From Gammaproteobacteria bacterium (GTDB lineage: Bacteria > Pseudomonadota > Gammaproteobacteria > Poriferisulfidales > Poriferisulfidaceae): a stretch of DNA of 64,000 nucleotides. Shown piece after piece: positions 38,461 through 48,401 of the stretch. The position numbers were made by a program, and so were the translations under genes. The stretch spans positions 99,772-163,771 of the forward strand of contig JAPPLD010000027.1 in assembly GCA_028819565.1 (NCBI GenBank), read 5' to 3'. Within the stretch, counting starts at the first letter, position 1. Every line of letters starts with the position of its first letter. The notes below the pieces were generated by a model. It made no database searches. It saw only the letters and a list, made by a program, of their open reading frames with translations, and was not told where the DNA came from.

Positions 38461-38877
38461 ATGCCGTCTGCGAACACCGTCGGCCTCTGGCGGCGATTGG
38501 GTTGCATCCTCTATGACCTTCTGGCGCTGGCCGCCATCTGGTGGGCCGCCAGCATCCCGTTCGCCATGCTGGACCTGTCTGTGCCCGGTTCCCCGGAGCG
38601 CATGCTGTATCAAGCCTACCTTTCCATCGTCGGGTTGGCTTATTTTGTCCTGTGCTGGCGTGCCCGCAGCGCCACAATCGGCATGCGTGCCTGGCGAGTC
38701 CGTATCGAGACCGTGGATGGCCAGAAGATCGGCTGGGGCGCTGCCGTGATTCGAGGTCTGGGCGCCGTCTTATCGTGGGCCTGCCTTGGGCTGGGATTCC
38801 TATGGAGCCTGTTCGGCGCGACGCGGCTCTGCTGGCACGACCAATGGAGCGCTACCCGGCTGGTTTCAGCGGAATGA
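38461..38877 (+). CDS. RDD-domain membrane protein
   Basis: The 138-residue protein (ATG 38461) has an RDD-type domain: [19 protein letters not shown] at the N-terminus with the conserved Arg and Asp, two further hydrophobic helices, and [19 protein letters not shown], a typical RDD loop. These are poorly characterised inner-membrane proteins, possibly transporters. It lies divergent from xerD and convergent with lptG, a common position in gammaproteobacteria. Confidence 0.85.
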   Translation: MPSANTVGLWRRLGCILYDLLALAAIWWAASIPFAMLDLSVPGSPERMLYQAYLSIVGLAYFVLCWRARSATIGMRAWRVRIETVDGQKIGWGAAVIRGLGAVLSWACLGLGFLWSLFGATRLCWHDQWSATRLVSAE

Positions 38878-38899
38878 GACGGAGTTGAAGACCGGAGCT

Positions 38900-40006
38900 C
38901 TACGCCTTACCGGGAAGACCATCCAAGACTTGACGCGTATTCGTTTGCTGCGCCAGCAAAACCGCACAACCGAGCAGGAAAAGCAGAACCAGCGGCAGAA
39001 ATGCCGCCAGCCAAGGCGGCAGGTCCATCAGCATTCCAAAGTGCCCGCCCACCCGGTTGAACAGGTAGATACCAATGCCACTGATCACGCCGATGAAGAT
39101 GCGCTGCCCGAGTCCCCCGCCGCGGGACTGGGTGAAAGCAAACGAAACCGTCAGCAACAAGACCACCACACAAGCCAGAGGCGTGGCGAAGCGTTGCCAC
39201 CAAGCGAACTGGTAGGGGCGCAGGTCCAGCTCTTCACCCTCGAAGTAGTCCAAGTAGCGATTCAGGCGTGTGATCGGCATCTCGTCGGCAGGCATCAGCA
39301 TCGTGTCCAACACGTCGACATCCGGCAGAGCCACGTCGGTTCTTAGTGCATGCTCCTCACGAGTCACGCTCCCGTCCGGGTGGATTGCGCTTTCCCGGAC
39401 GTCATACAGGATCCAGTGTCCCCCTACTAAATGCGCGCTCTTTGCATGCAGGCTATGCTCCAAACTGCCGTCAGCGGCCAAGCGATACGCCAGCACTTGG
39501 GACAGGCGGTCGCGCCGATCCCCCCGCAGTACGTGGAGGTAGTGGTCGCCTTTGCGAACCCATAACCCCTGCGTCTCTCCGACCGAGGCCCTCTTCTGCG
39601 GCTGCTGCCGAATGTCCCAAGCCAATTCCCCGCCCACCGGAGCAATCTTCTCTCCAATGAAAATGGTCACCAGTGCCAAGAGCAGGCCCACCGAGAGCAG
39701 CCTCCTGGACAGCCACCACACGCCCACTCCCGATGCGCGCAATGCCGTCATCTCATTGTCCGCGACCAGTTGACCCAGACTCAGCAGGCTGCCGATGAAC
39801 ACTGAAACCGGCAGCACTTCGTAGATGCGCTGCGGCATGGTCAGCACGATTACCCATAAAGCATCCGCAAACGAATAGCCTCCCGGACGCACTCGGCGCG
39901 CCTCGTCGATCAGGTCCACCAGGGTCAAGATCGTTACCACGGCCAGCGCCACCAGCCCAATCCCGACCAGTACGCGCCAAACCAGGTGGCGAGTCAGGAT
40001 ACTCAT
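38900..40006 (-). CDS. lptG: LPS export permease LptG
   Basis: LptG is one of the two permease subunits of the LptB2FG ABC transporter that extracts LPS from the inner membrane. The start ATG 40006 (MSILTRHLVWRVLVG) overlaps lptF by four bases and gives 368 residues; the longer ORF is antisense-like sequence within lptF. It has transmembrane helices at both ends around a periplasmic beta-jellyroll, with RIYEVLPVSVFIGSLLSLG and NEMTALRASG typical of the family. Confidence 0.93.
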   Translation of the reverse strand: MSILTRHLVWRVLVGIGLVALAVVTILTLVDLIDEARRVRPGGYSFADALWVIVLTMPQRIYEVLPVSVFIGSLLSLGQLVADNEMTALRASGVGVWWLSRRLLSVGLLLALVTIFIGEKIAPVGGELAWDIRQQPQKRASVGETQGLWVRKGDHYLHVLRGDRRDRLSQVLAYRLAADGSLEHSLHAKSAHLVGGHWILYDVRESAIHPDGSVTREEHALRTDVALPDVDVLDTMLMPADEMPITRLNRYLDYFEGEELDLRPYQFAWWQRFATPLACVVVLLLTVSFAFTQSRGGGLGQRIFIGVISGIGIYLFNRVGGHFGMLMDLPPWLAAFLPLVLLFLLGCAVLLAQQTNTRQVLDGLPGKA

Positions 40007-41343
40007 GTCCGACCCCGCCGGGCTTGTCGGTACAACAGGAAGATTCCCGCAGCCATCAGCACATGCACCCACCAGACGCCAGCCCAGGCAGGCCAATTCC
40101 CGCCCCGCACCTGGCTGGTCGCCAGCAACTGGAACTGCGCATAGACCAGGTAGATGGCGATTGCGTAGACGGCACGGGCGTACTTCCCTTCCCGGACCGA
40201 ACTGCGCGAAAGCGGGACGGCGAGCGCTAGCATCAGGAGCAGCGAGATCGGCAGGGACCACCGCCATTGCAATTCCGCGTGAGCTGCCGCAGAACCGTCC
40301 TCCCACAGCTGCTCCGGCGTCATGTATTTGGTATGTGTCCAGACGTTGGGCGGCGGCGCCATGCTGACCCGCAGCAGATGCCGGTCGAATTTCATGGTCT
40401 GGAAGTCCGCATCGCCCGGCCAGCCGCTATGCCAGCGGCCATCCTCGAAATCCAGCACGTAGACACCATTTTCCTGGTCCCGGGCCCGGGTGGCCCGGGC
40501 TGCGGTTTCAATATGAACCTGCTGTGATTCCGCATCGTAGCTGGCGAAAAACACGTCTTCCGCAACCTGTCCTTTCGTCCGGCTTGCGTACAGCGCCCAA
40601 CGTCCGTTTCGGGTCTGCATGAATCGGCCTTCCTGCATCAGGTCCAGCCCTGCCTCCAGACGGGCCTGATGATGGGCCAGCTCCGCTTCGAGCGACAGCC
40701 TGGGCGCGACATACAGGCTCATCACCCCCAGCATGACGGCCAAGGGAATACCGACCAATGCCATGGGCAGCAGCAAGCGGGTGTCGGAGTAGCCGCAGGA
40801 ATGTAGTGCCGTCACCTCGGCGTCCCGATGTAGGCGGCCAAGCGCCAGCACCGACGACAGGAGCATCAGGAATGGCAGCATGTGGACAAAGTAGGCGAGA
40901 AGCTTGTTGAACAGGAGTTCGTAGACGATGCCCGTAGAGAACTTGCCTTCGGTCAGGTAGCCGAGTTGCTGCATGAAGAGTTTGCTGGCGATCAGCAGCA
41001 ACAGGACCACGGTGACGGCAAATGCAGCCCGCAAAAGCTCATGCACCAGGTAGCGGTCCAAAATTGAAAGGCGCAATCCGGATATGCCAACCGTACGGAA
41101 ATCGAAACCGGATAGGCCCGACGCCAGCGTGTCGCATGCCTTGCCAGCAGCCTGTCCGAGATGCAGGAGCAGTGACAGCAGCCTGCCCATGCCGCGCAGG
41201 ATCCCACGGCTCAACCGAAGATCCAGGTCGGCGATGCGGCGGTCCAGCGACGACAGATGTCGATCCAAGTCGGACAGACCTTGGCTCAGGCGGCTTTTCA
41301 AAGAGGTGGAAAGGCGCAGTTTGATAGAATTTGCTTTCTTCAC
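40003..41343 (-). CDS. lptF: LPS export permease LptF with long N-terminal extension
   Basis: LptF pairs with LptG. The canonical part begins around residue 92 (LSILDRYLVHELLRAAF) and shows LPFLMLLSSVLALGRLHRDAE, the HSCGYS coupling segment, a periplasmic jellyroll and three C-terminal helices. In front lies about 90 residues rich in Leu, Arg, Ser and Asp (such as SDLDRHLSSLDRRIADLDLR), predicted helical and absent from usual LptF. The GTG at 41343 has AGAGG at good spacing, so the extension may be real. TTG codons at 41076 or 41061 would give a normal start but have no ribosome-binding site. It is divergent from pepA with only 22 bases between. Confidence 0.85.
   Translation of the reverse strand: MKKANSIKLRLSTSLKSRLSQGLSDLDRHLSSLDRRIADLDLRLSRGILRGMGRLLSLLLHLGQAAGKACDTLASGLSGFDFRTVGISGLRLSILDRYLVHELLRAAFAVTVVLLLLIASKLFMQQLGYLTEGKFSTGIVYELLFNKLLAYFVHMLPFLMLLSSVLALGRLHRDAEVTALHSCGYSDTRLLLPMALVGIPLAVMLGVMSLYVAPRLSLEAELAHHQARLEAGLDLMQEGRFMQTRNGRWALYASRTKGQVAEDVFFASYDAESQQVHIETAARATRARDQENGVYVLDFEDGRWHSGWPGDADFQTMKFDRHLLRVSMAPPPNVWTHTKYMTPEQLWEDGSAAAHAELQWRWSLPISLLLMLALAVPLSRSSVREGKYARAVYAIAIYLVYAQFQLLATSQVRGGNWPAWAGVWWVHVLMAAGIFLLYRQARRGRT
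41322..41330 (+). promoter_or_regulatory. Extended -10 candidate for pepA
   Basis: TGATAGAAT is an extended -10 element 36 bases before the pepA ATG, with only a weak -35 region. It lies inside the extended reading frame of lptF, so the two divergent promoters would overlap if the long lptF start is used. Confidence 0.35.
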
Positions 41344-41365
41344 ACGTGGCCTCTAGGTTCTCTCC

Positions 41366-42859
41366 ATGAAGTATTCCGTCGTCACCGCCTCACCCGCGGA
41401 AATCGCTTGCGACTGCCTGGTAGTGGGCATCTACGAAAACGGCCAGATGACTCCCGGCGCCCGAACCGTGGACCGGATCACGGGCGGGGCGGTCAGTGAC
41501 CTCCTCTCCCAGCAGGATGCAGCCGGCAAGGCCGAAACTCTCAACGCATTGTATCGCCCCGCCGGGCTGAAGGTTTCGCGCGTGTTGGTGGCCGGTTTCG
41601 GCGAATCCGGCAAGGTCGGGGAAAACGATTTCCTTAAGACGATGCGCCAAGTCGCTCGGATCCTGCACAAAGACTCCACGGTCGCGGCAACCCTCGCCAG
41701 CGGCGAAGTTAGGGTCGCCGGCAGGAATGCCCAATGGAATGCGCGCCAAACCGCATTGATCCTGGAGAACGCGGCCTACGTCTTCCAAGAGACCAAGCCC
41801 TCCGCCAAGCCTCCGGCCACGCCTTTGGAATCCGTTACGATCACGGCCTCCACGGCGGGCCGGGCCGGGGTCCGCAAGGCGGTGGATCAAGGTGTGGCGA
41901 TTGCGTCTGGAATGATCTGGACCCGGCAACTCGGCGACTTGCCGCCCAACCTCTGCACACCGAGTTACCTGGCTCGCCAAGCCCGCTCGCTGATTCGCGA
42001 AGATTCACGCTTTTCCGTCAAGTCATTCGGTCGCCGTGAACTTGAAAAACGCAATATGGGCGCATTCCTCGCCGTGGCGCAGGGCAGCCCGGAAGAACCG
42101 CAGTTAATCGTCATCGAATACCGCGGCAGGGCCCGCACCAAGGCTCCGATTGCGCTGGTCGGGAAAGGCGTGACGTTCGACACGGGAGGGATTTCCATCA
42201 AGCCCAGTTCCGCGATGGACGAAATGAAGTTCGACATGTGCGGTGCCGGCAGCGTGCTCGGCACGCTCAAGGCGGCAGCGGCACTGAATCTGCCCCAGCA
42301 TCTGGTCGGCATCATCCCGGCAACCGAGAACATGCCGGGCGGACGGGCCACCCGACCCGGCGACGTGGTCACTACTGCCTCCGGCCAGACCGTGGAAATC
42401 CTGAACACCGATGCCGAAGGCCGCCTGATTCTGTGCGACGCTCTCGATTACGCCCTCAGCTTCAAGCCCCGCCTGATCATCGACATCGCCACCCTGACCG
42501 GCGCCTGCCTGCACGCACTGGGCAAGCATGCCTCGGGGCTGTTCACGTACCAGAATTCGGTCGAGCGCGCGCTGGTCGCCGCCGGGCGCGAAAGTTGGGA
42601 CCGGGTCTGGCCGCTTCCGCTATGGGACGACTACCAGCCTGAACTGGACAGCAATTTCGCCGACATCGCGAACATCGGGGAGCGCTACGCGGGCGCCACC
42701 ACCGCCGCCTGCTTCCTGTCGCGCTTCGTCGGCGACACGCCGTGGGCGCATCTCGACATCGCCGGAACCGCCTGGAATACGGGCAAGAGCAAGGGGGCGA
42801 CCGGACGGCCGGTGCCGTTGTTGACGCACTTCCTGATGAAGGACGCCCAAAAATCCTGA
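41366..42859 (+). CDS. pepA: Cytosol (leucyl) aminopeptidase PepA
   Basis: PepA is a hexameric Mn/Zn aminopeptidase that also binds DNA as a Xer accessory factor in E. coli. The 497-residue protein has a divergent N-terminal domain and a conserved catalytic domain. That domain shows LVGKGVTFDTGGISIKP with metal-binding Lys and Asp, MKFDMCGAG, and the signature NTDAEGRLILCDAL near residue 345. It heads the pepA-holC-valS run. Its promoter is probably the extended -10 at 41322. Confidence 0.95.
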   Translation: MKYSVVTASPAEIACDCLVVGIYENGQMTPGARTVDRITGGAVSDLLSQQDAAGKAETLNALYRPAGLKVSRVLVAGFGESGKVGENDFLKTMRQVARILHKDSTVAATLASGEVRVAGRNAQWNARQTALILENAAYVFQETKPSAKPPATPLESVTITASTAGRAGVRKAVDQGVAIASGMIWTRQLGDLPPNLCTPSYLARQARSLIREDSRFSVKSFGRRELEKRNMGAFLAVAQGSPEEPQLIVIEYRGRARTKAPIALVGKGVTFDTGGISIKPSSAMDEMKFDMCGAGSVLGTLKAAAALNLPQHLVGIIPATENMPGGRATRPGDVVTTASGQTVEILNTDAEGRLILCDALDYALSFKPRLIIDIATLTGACLHALGKHASGLFTYQNSVERALVAAGRESWDRVWPLPLWDDYQPELDSNFADIANIGERYAGATTAACFLSRFVGDTPWAHLDIAGTAWNTGKSKGATGRPVPLLTHFLMKDAQKS

Positions 42860-42863
42860 ACCG

Positions 42864-43280
42864 ATGGAGAACGTCCACTTCTACGTCATCAAGCGAGGCC
42901 ACCGCGAGCGGATCGTCTGCCAGATCGCGGAGAAGGCCGTGGCCCAGGGTCATCACGTGCACGTGCGGGTCCCGGACATGCAGGCCGCTGAATCGCTGAA
43001 TACCCAGATGTGGACCTTCCGCGACCAGAGTTTTCTTGCGCACAGCCTCGGACAAAGCCCAAGCCCGCACGTCCGGGTCACCATCCATGACGCTTGGCTG
43101 CCGCAGGAGCGGGATGTCCTGATCAATCTGGCCGACGATATGCCGGAAGAATATGAATCGTTCAACCGAGTCGCCGAAGTCGTGGGACCGGATGACGTCA
43201 CCAAGAACCATGGCCGCGCGCGCTTCCGCCAGTACCGGGAACTCGGCTTTGAGCCGGAGCTCCACGAGATCGTGAAATAG
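42864..43280 (+). CDS. holC: DNA polymerase III chi subunit HolC
   Basis: HolC links the clamp loader to single-strand binding protein at the replication fork. The 138-residue protein fits the family length and pattern ([57 protein letters not shown]). The pepA-holC-valS order is conserved in gammaproteobacteria and supports the call. Confidence 0.9.
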   Translation: MENVHFYVIKRGHRERIVCQIAEKAVAQGHHVHVRVPDMQAAESLNTQMWTFRDQSFLAHSLGQSPSPHVRVTIHDAWLPQERDVLINLADDMPEEYESFNRVAEVVGPDDVTKNHGRARFRQYRELGFEPELHEIVK

Positions 43281-43321
43281 GGCGGCCGCGCCCTCCCGCT
43301 CCCCTCCGGGCGGCCCGACAA

Positions 43322-46102
43322 ATGGACAAGAGTTACGACCCCGAACGGATCGAAGCTTTCTGGCGGCAACGCTGGGAAGAAAGCGGTGCGTTTGCACCCG
43401 ATGCCGAGGGCGAGCCCTTCTGCATCATGATCCCGCCTCCGAACGTGACCGGGACCCTGCACATGGGTCACGCGTTTCAGGACACCCTGATGGACATCCT
43501 GACCCGTTGGCGGCGCATGCAGAGTCGTGCCGCCCTGTGGCAGCCAGGAACCGACCACGCCGGCATCGCCACACAGATGGTGGTCGAACGCAAACTGGAA
43601 CGCGAAGGCCGGACGCGCCGGGAACTGGGCCGGGACGCCTTCATCGAGGAAGTCTGGACCTGGAAGCGCGAATCCGGCGGCCACATTACCCGGCAGCTTC
43701 GCCGGATGGGCGCGTCGGTTGACTGGTCCCGCGAACGGTTCACCATGGACGAGGGCTTGTCCGAGGCGGTTCGCGAAGTGTTCGTGCAGCTGCACGAACA
43801 GGATCTGGTCTACCGCGGCAAGCGCCTGGTCAATTGGGATCCGGTGCTGCGCACCGCCCTGTCGGATCTCGAGGTGGTTGCTTCCGAGGAACAGGGATAC
43901 CTGTGGCACCTGCGCTACCCCATCGTCGATTCCGACGAAGCACTGGTGGTCGCCACCACCCGCCCGGAAACCATGCTGGGCGACACCGCGGTCGCGGTGC
44001 ATCCCGATGACCCCCGCTATCGGGAATGGATTGGGAAATCCGTCCGACTGCCGCTGGCCGGGCGCGACATCCCGATCTTGGCGGACGATTACGTCGATCC
44101 GGAGTTCGGTTCCGGCTGCGTGAAGATCACACCGGCGCACGACTTCAACGACTACCAGGTGGGACTGCGCCACGACCTGCCGCTGGTCAACATCTTCACC
44201 GACACCGCGCACCTCGGCGAGGGCGCGCCCGAAGCGTACCGGGGCCTGAGCCGGGAGCAGGCGCGCGAACAGATCCTGAATGACCTGGAGGCGCAGGGCC
44301 TGCTGGAACGTACCGAGGAACATGCCCTGACCATTCCCCGCGGCGACCGCAGCGGTGCCGTGGTCGAGCCCTATCTGACCGACCAGTGGTACGTCCGCGC
44401 TGGTCCGCTGGCCGAAAAAGCGCTGGCGGCAGTCCGCGATGGCCGCATCCGCTTCGTGCCGGAGAACTGGAGCAAGACTTACTACGACTGGATGGAAAAC
44501 ATCGAGGACTGGTGCATCAGCCGCCAGTTATGGTGGGGACACCGCATCCCTGCCTGGTATGACGCCGATGGCACACCTCACGTGGGGCGCGACGAGCAGG
44601 AGGTCCGGGAGAAGTACGGGATTCCAGCTGACGCGCCGCTGCGCCAGGACGAGGACGTGCTGGACACCTGGTTCTCCTCCGCGCTTTGGCCGTTCTCCAC
44701 GCTCGGCTGGCCCCGGAAGGGTGCAGCGCTGGAGCGCTTCTACCCCACCGATGTTCTGGTCACGGGTTTCGACATCATCTTCTTCTGGGTTGCGCGAATG
44801 ATCATGATGGGGCTGCACTTCATGGAGGATGTTCCATTCCGCGACGTCTACGTGCACGGCCTGGTGCGCGACGCCCACGGCCAGAAGATGTCGAAATCCA
44901 AGGGCAACACCATCGACCCGATCGACGTCATCGACGGCATCGACCTGGAAGCGCTGGTCAAGAAGCGCGTCGAGGACCTGATGGACCCGAAGCAGGCCGG
45001 TTCGATCGAGCGGGTGACCCGCCAGGAATTCCCGGACGGCTTCCAGGCGTGTGGAGCCGACGCACTGCGCTTCTGCTTCGCCACTCAGGCGACATTCGGG
45101 CGCGACGTGCGCTTCGAACTGCCGCGCGTGCTGGGCTACCGGAATTTCTGCAACAAGCTCTGGAACGCGGTACGCTTTGCGCTAATCCATGCCGAACGAC
45201 TGGATGGGTCAGAGCCTTCAGCCGAGGCCAGTCTGGTTGACCGCTGGATCACGGCTCGCGCGCAGGCGGTAACCCGGTCGGCAACCGAACACCTCGACGC
45301 CTATCGTTTCGACCTGGCCGCAAAAACCCTGTATGACTTTGTCTGGCACGACTTCTGCGACTGGTACCTGGAATTCACCAAGGCAACCCTGAACGAAGAG
45401 GCGCCGGAAGATGCCGTGCAATCCACCTTGCACACCCTTTACACAACGCTGGATGGAATTCTGCGCCTGCTGCATCCGTTCATGCCATTCATTACCGAGG
45501 AGTTGCACCAGCAATTGCCGCAGCGCCAAAACGATACGGACACGTTCCTGATGACTCATAGCTGGCCCGAAACGGAAGACAGCAAGGAGGACTCCGAAAC
45601 TCTGGAGACGATGCGCTGGCTTCAGGAATTCATCGGCGGGATTCGCCGAACCCGGGCCGAGATGGATATCGCTCCAGGCCGCCCGGTCCCGGTTCTCCTG
45701 GAGAACTGGACATCGCAGGATCAGCAGCGTTTCGAGGCCGCCGAAGCCTGGATCCGGAATCTCGCGCGGCCGGAATCGGTGCACTGGATGGAACCCGGTG
45801 AAACTGCTCCGGAAGCCGCCACGGTTTTAATCGGGGGCATGCGCTTGCTAATTCCGCTCGCCGGTCTCATCGACAGGGAGACTGAGTTGGCCAGGCTGGA
45901 CCGGGAATTGAAGAAGCTGGACGGTGCGCTCGGCGCGGTCCGCGGCAAGCTGGAAAACGAGAAATTCGTATCGCGGGCCCCCGAGGAAGTCGTACAGAAA
46001 GAGCGCGAGCGACTGGCGGAACTGGAGGCTACACAGGCACAGCTCGCGGAACAGCGCGAGCGGATTGCGCGTACAGGTTCCCAGAACCAAACAGCATCCT
46101 GA
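43322..46102 (+). CDS. valS: Valyl-tRNA synthetase
   Basis: ValS charges tRNA-Val. The 926-residue class I enzyme has the HIGH-type motif [14 protein letters not shown] near residue 45, an editing domain in the middle, the KMSKS motif [14 protein letters not shown] near residue 521, an anticodon-binding domain and a C-terminal coiled coil ([16 protein letters not shown] onward). The 41-base leader is very GC-rich with an imperfect inverted repeat and has no good Shine-Dalgarno. I see no T-box. Confidence 0.97.
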   Translation: MDKSYDPERIEAFWRQRWEESGAFAPDAEGEPFCIMIPPPNVTGTLHMGHAFQDTLMDILTRWRRMQSRAALWQPGTDHAGIATQMVVERKLEREGRTRRELGRDAFIEEVWTWKRESGGHITRQLRRMGASVDWSRERFTMDEGLSEAVREVFVQLHEQDLVYRGKRLVNWDPVLRTALSDLEVVASEEQGYLWHLRYPIVDSDEALVVATTRPETMLGDTAVAVHPDDPRYREWIGKSVRLPLAGRDIPILADDYVDPEFGSGCVKITPAHDFNDYQVGLRHDLPLVNIFTDTAHLGEGAPEAYRGLSREQAREQILNDLEAQGLLERTEEHALTIPRGDRSGAVVEPYLTDQWYVRAGPLAEKALAAVRDGRIRFVPENWSKTYYDWMENIEDWCISRQLWWGHRIPAWYDADGTPHVGRDEQEVREKYGIPADAPLRQDEDVLDTWFSSALWPFSTLGWPRKGAALERFYPTDVLVTGFDIIFFWVARMIMMGLHFMEDVPFRDVYVHGLVRDAHGQKMSKSKGNTIDPIDVIDGIDLEALVKKRVEDLMDPKQAGSIERVTRQEFPDGFQACGADALRFCFATQATFGRDVRFELPRVLGYRNFCNKLWNAVRFALIHAERLDGSEPSAEASLVDRWITARAQAVTRSATEHLDAYRFDLAAKTLYDFVWHDFCDWYLEFTKATLNEEAPEDAVQSTLHTLYTTLDGILRLLHPFMPFITEELHQQLPQRQNDTDTFLMTHSWPETEDSKEDSETLETMRWLQEFIGGIRRTRAEMDIAPGRPVPVLLENWTSQDQQRFEAAEAWIRNLARPESVHWMEPGETAPEAATVLIGGMRLLIPLAGLIDRETELARLDRELKKLDGALGAVRGKLENEKFVSRAPEEVVQKERERLAELEATQAQLAEQRERIARTGSQNQTAS

Positions 46103-46163
46103 GATGTCAAGAGGGATATAATGAAGAACTCCTGCAGGAAGCCACAATCTCCGGGTGGACCCC

Positions 46164-46418
46164 ATGAACAAATCCAAAACAAAAAATTTCAATGCAGCCG
46201 CTGTCTATTCCTTTCCCGCCTCATTGGAAGCGGATGCTCTCATGCCACGGAGACTAGCCTTTTTTGACATTTTCTCCGAGATACATTCCTCACCTGAAGA
46301 TGTGGATTCGTCTAAGTTTCTTCATGGGCATGCGGGAAGGCTTGAGGACCGTCGCCAAATTCGCAAATATTTCAAAAAAGCGATTTCAGGCTTGGAAATG
46401 AGTAGGGCATGCACATAA
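46164..46418 (+). CDS. Small hypothetical ORF after valS (doubtful)
   Basis: An 84-residue frame from ATG 46164 (ORF track starts three codons earlier) encodes an unrecognised protein with RLAFFDIFSEIHSS and a basic tail. The region is poorer in GC than valS. A TATAAT lies at 46116-46121 but I find no -35 partner. It may be a real accessory gene linked to the restriction system or a chance frame. The rest of 46103-46562 contains only the restriction-modification promoter. Confidence 0.3.
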   Translation: MNKSKTKNFNAAAVYSFPASLEADALMPRRLAFFDIFSEIHSSPEDVDSSKFLHGHAGRLEDRRQIRKYFKKAISGLEMSRACT

Positions 46419-46504
46419 TAATGCAACCAGTCCACCAGACTCGAATCTACCGGAATCAACAAAAGAAACTCCTGTGGAGCGACCAGACGGCCTGATGCCC
46501 TAGT

Positions 46505-46533
46505 TTGAATGCCGCTACTCTACCGCCTATAAT
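46505..46533 (+). promoter_or_regulatory. Promoter of the restriction-modification operon
   Basis: TTGAAT (46505-46510) and TATAAT (46528-46533) are separated by exactly 17 bases, 30 bases before the methyltransferase ATG. This is the best sigma-70-type promoter I see in the window. No C-protein operator repeats are obvious. Confidence 0.72.
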
Positions 46534-46562
46534 TAGTCTGCGGCATCGCCACGGGATATCAG

Positions 46563-47432
46563 ATGCCTGATAACGGCACTCTTTCAATATCGGACGATCC
46601 CGAAGGAATAGAGATTCTGACGGGCGACAGCCGACATTTGCTGCCTCAACTGGAAGAAGGCTCGGTGCAGTGCTGCATCACGTCTCCGCCGTATTGGGGA
46701 CTGCGCGATTACGATCACCCCGATCAGGTCGGGGCCGAAAATCTACCAGAGGAATACGTCAGAAATCTGGTGACAGTCTTCCGCCAAGTTCGACGGGCAT
46801 TGTCGGACGAGGGCATTTTCTGGCTCAATATCGGCGACGGATACGCTCGAAACGGAGGAACCGGACGCTGCGGACCTAACGCGCAGGTCGGCAACACCAA
46901 GAAACTTCTACAACACCGGAACTGCAGGGTTCCGGAATGCTGGGGGCTGCAGGACCGAAGCCTGATGGGGTTGCCTTGGCGCGTGGCGTTTGCGCTCCAG
47001 GAAGACGGGTGGCTGTTGAGGTCGAGAATCACCTGGATCAAGAAGGCACCCATGCCGGAAAGCGTCAAGAATCGCCCGTCCAATGCGACGGAAGACGTTT
47101 TCCTGTTCGCCAAAACGCCCCACTATTACTACGACAATCAAGCGGTCCGCGAGGAAACAGGCGCCAATCTCAGAAATTACTGGCTGCTCGGACCGGATCC
47201 CGAGAGTCGGAACCACCCCGCCATCTTTCCCCGGGAATTGGTCAGACGGTGCATGCTGCTGGGCAGCCGCCCCGGCGACTTGGTGCTGGATCCGTTCTCC
47301 GGGTCGGGGACGACAGGGGTGGTGGCGGCAGAATTGGGGCGACGAGCCATTCTGATCGAACTCAATCAGGACTACGCAGTCGATGCGAGGTCGCGCATCG
47401 ACCGTAATGCCCAGCAAGTGCTGGCGGTATGA
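46563..47432 (+). CDS. Beta-class DNA amino-methyltransferase (probably N4-cytosine)
   Basis: The 289-residue protein has the catalytic motif IV CITSPPYWGLRDYD near residue 40 ahead of the AdoMet motif I LVLDPFSGSGTTGVVAA near residue 245, the beta order used by exocyclic-amine methyltransferases. SPPY rather than DPPY or NPPY is most often seen in N4-cytosine enzymes. It lies 10 bases before an NgoMIV-type endonuclease gene and should protect the same site. NgoMIV-type endonucleases are usually partnered by 5-methylcytosine enzymes, so the pairing is uncommon. Confidence 0.85.
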   Translation: MPDNGTLSISDDPEGIEILTGDSRHLLPQLEEGSVQCCITSPPYWGLRDYDHPDQVGAENLPEEYVRNLVTVFRQVRRALSDEGIFWLNIGDGYARNGGTGRCGPNAQVGNTKKLLQHRNCRVPECWGLQDRSLMGLPWRVAFALQEDGWLLRSRITWIKKAPMPESVKNRPSNATEDVFLFAKTPHYYYDNQAVREETGANLRNYWLLGPDPESRNHPAIFPRELVRRCMLLGSRPGDLVLDPFSGSGTTGVVAAELGRRAILIELNQDYAVDARSRIDRNAQQVLAV

Positions 47433-47442
47433 GAATGGCGAC

Positions 47443-48315
47443 ATGACAAGGACGCTGGCGGAATTGCGCTGCGACTACCATAGGAAAATAGAAGACCAAA
47501 TCTTCAGTTTGGTCATGGGCAACGGAGGGCCGTATCCAAATTTCGCCGATGGCGGCAGTCAGTCCAGCGTGCTCATCGCCAATGGCATTGCTGAAAGGCT
47601 GAAATTTAATCCGCAACCGCAGGCACCCAAAGTCACCGGGCAGACGGCCGGGTCGCTCTTCGAGCGAATCACATGCGAATTCGTGGAAGCCTCATTCGAG
47701 TCAATCCGGCACTTGCGGCCGGGAGAGTGGGCCTACATGACGGCTCAGACCAAAATACACAATTTCGCGCAATACCGGCACTTGGATGAACTGCAATCCA
47801 TGGTGCGCGGCAATTCAGCTCTGTCGTCTGCCCTCGGGCATGGATACCTTGTGACGCCGGACATCGTGGTGGCCCGCCACCCGGTCACGACGGATCAGGT
47901 CAATGCGCCTGGAAAATTCCTGGATGATTCCGAAGGGACATTGCTGACGCCTTTCCTGAGTAAGGATCAGACCGAGGTCGTTCCTTTTCTGCATGCCAGC
48001 ATCTCGTGTAAATGGACGATTCGAAGCGATCGCTCCCAAAATACGCGTACCGAAGCATTAAATCTGATGCGCAATCGAAAAGGTCGCCTGCCTCATATCG
48101 TGGCGGTAACAGCCGAACCCTTGCCCATGCGAATCGCCTCGTTGGCATTGGGCACCGGGGATCTAGACTGCGTCTACCATTTGGCGCTGGACGAGTTGCG
48201 AGAGACATGTGCCACGACCCCGCAATTGGTGGATCAGGCGGAGATACTGGAAACCATGGTGCAAGGCCAGCGCTTGCGCGACATTCGCGATCTCGCATTC
48301 GACCTTGCAGTGTAA
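47443..48315 (+). CDS. NgoMIV-family type II restriction endonuclease
   Basis: The 290-residue protein (ATG 47443) closely follows the NgoMIV pattern. Visible are TGQTAGSLFERI with Glu74, GYLVTPDIVV with Asp140, and HASISCKWTIRSDRSQN with Ser188 and Lys190. Glu204 follows at the same 14-residue spacing as in NgoMIV. RNRKGRLPHIVAVTAEP, ALGTGDLDCVYH and the ending RDIRDLAFDLAV also match. The recognition segment WTIRSDR is intact, so the target is probably GCCGGC or another site with a CCGG core. NgoMIV is a tetramer cutting two sites together. The gene follows its methyltransferase on one transcript and converges with a broken ADP-ribosylglycohydrolase. Confidence 0.9.
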   Translation: MTRTLAELRCDYHRKIEDQIFSLVMGNGGPYPNFADGGSQSSVLIANGIAERLKFNPQPQAPKVTGQTAGSLFERITCEFVEASFESIRHLRPGEWAYMTAQTKIHNFAQYRHLDELQSMVRGNSALSSALGHGYLVTPDIVVARHPVTTDQVNAPGKFLDDSEGTLLTPFLSKDQTEVVPFLHASISCKWTIRSDRSQNTRTEALNLMRNRKGRLPHIVAVTAEPLPMRIASLALGTGDLDCVYHLALDELRETCATTPQLVDQAEILETMVQGQRLRDIRDLAFDLAV

Positions 48316-48401
48316 GCGAGAAATTCGCGGCACCCGTCCCTGAAGCGGTTGCGCAGAATAAATTCGAACGACTGGCGAGACTGAAGACCGGACGGGCGCG
48401 G

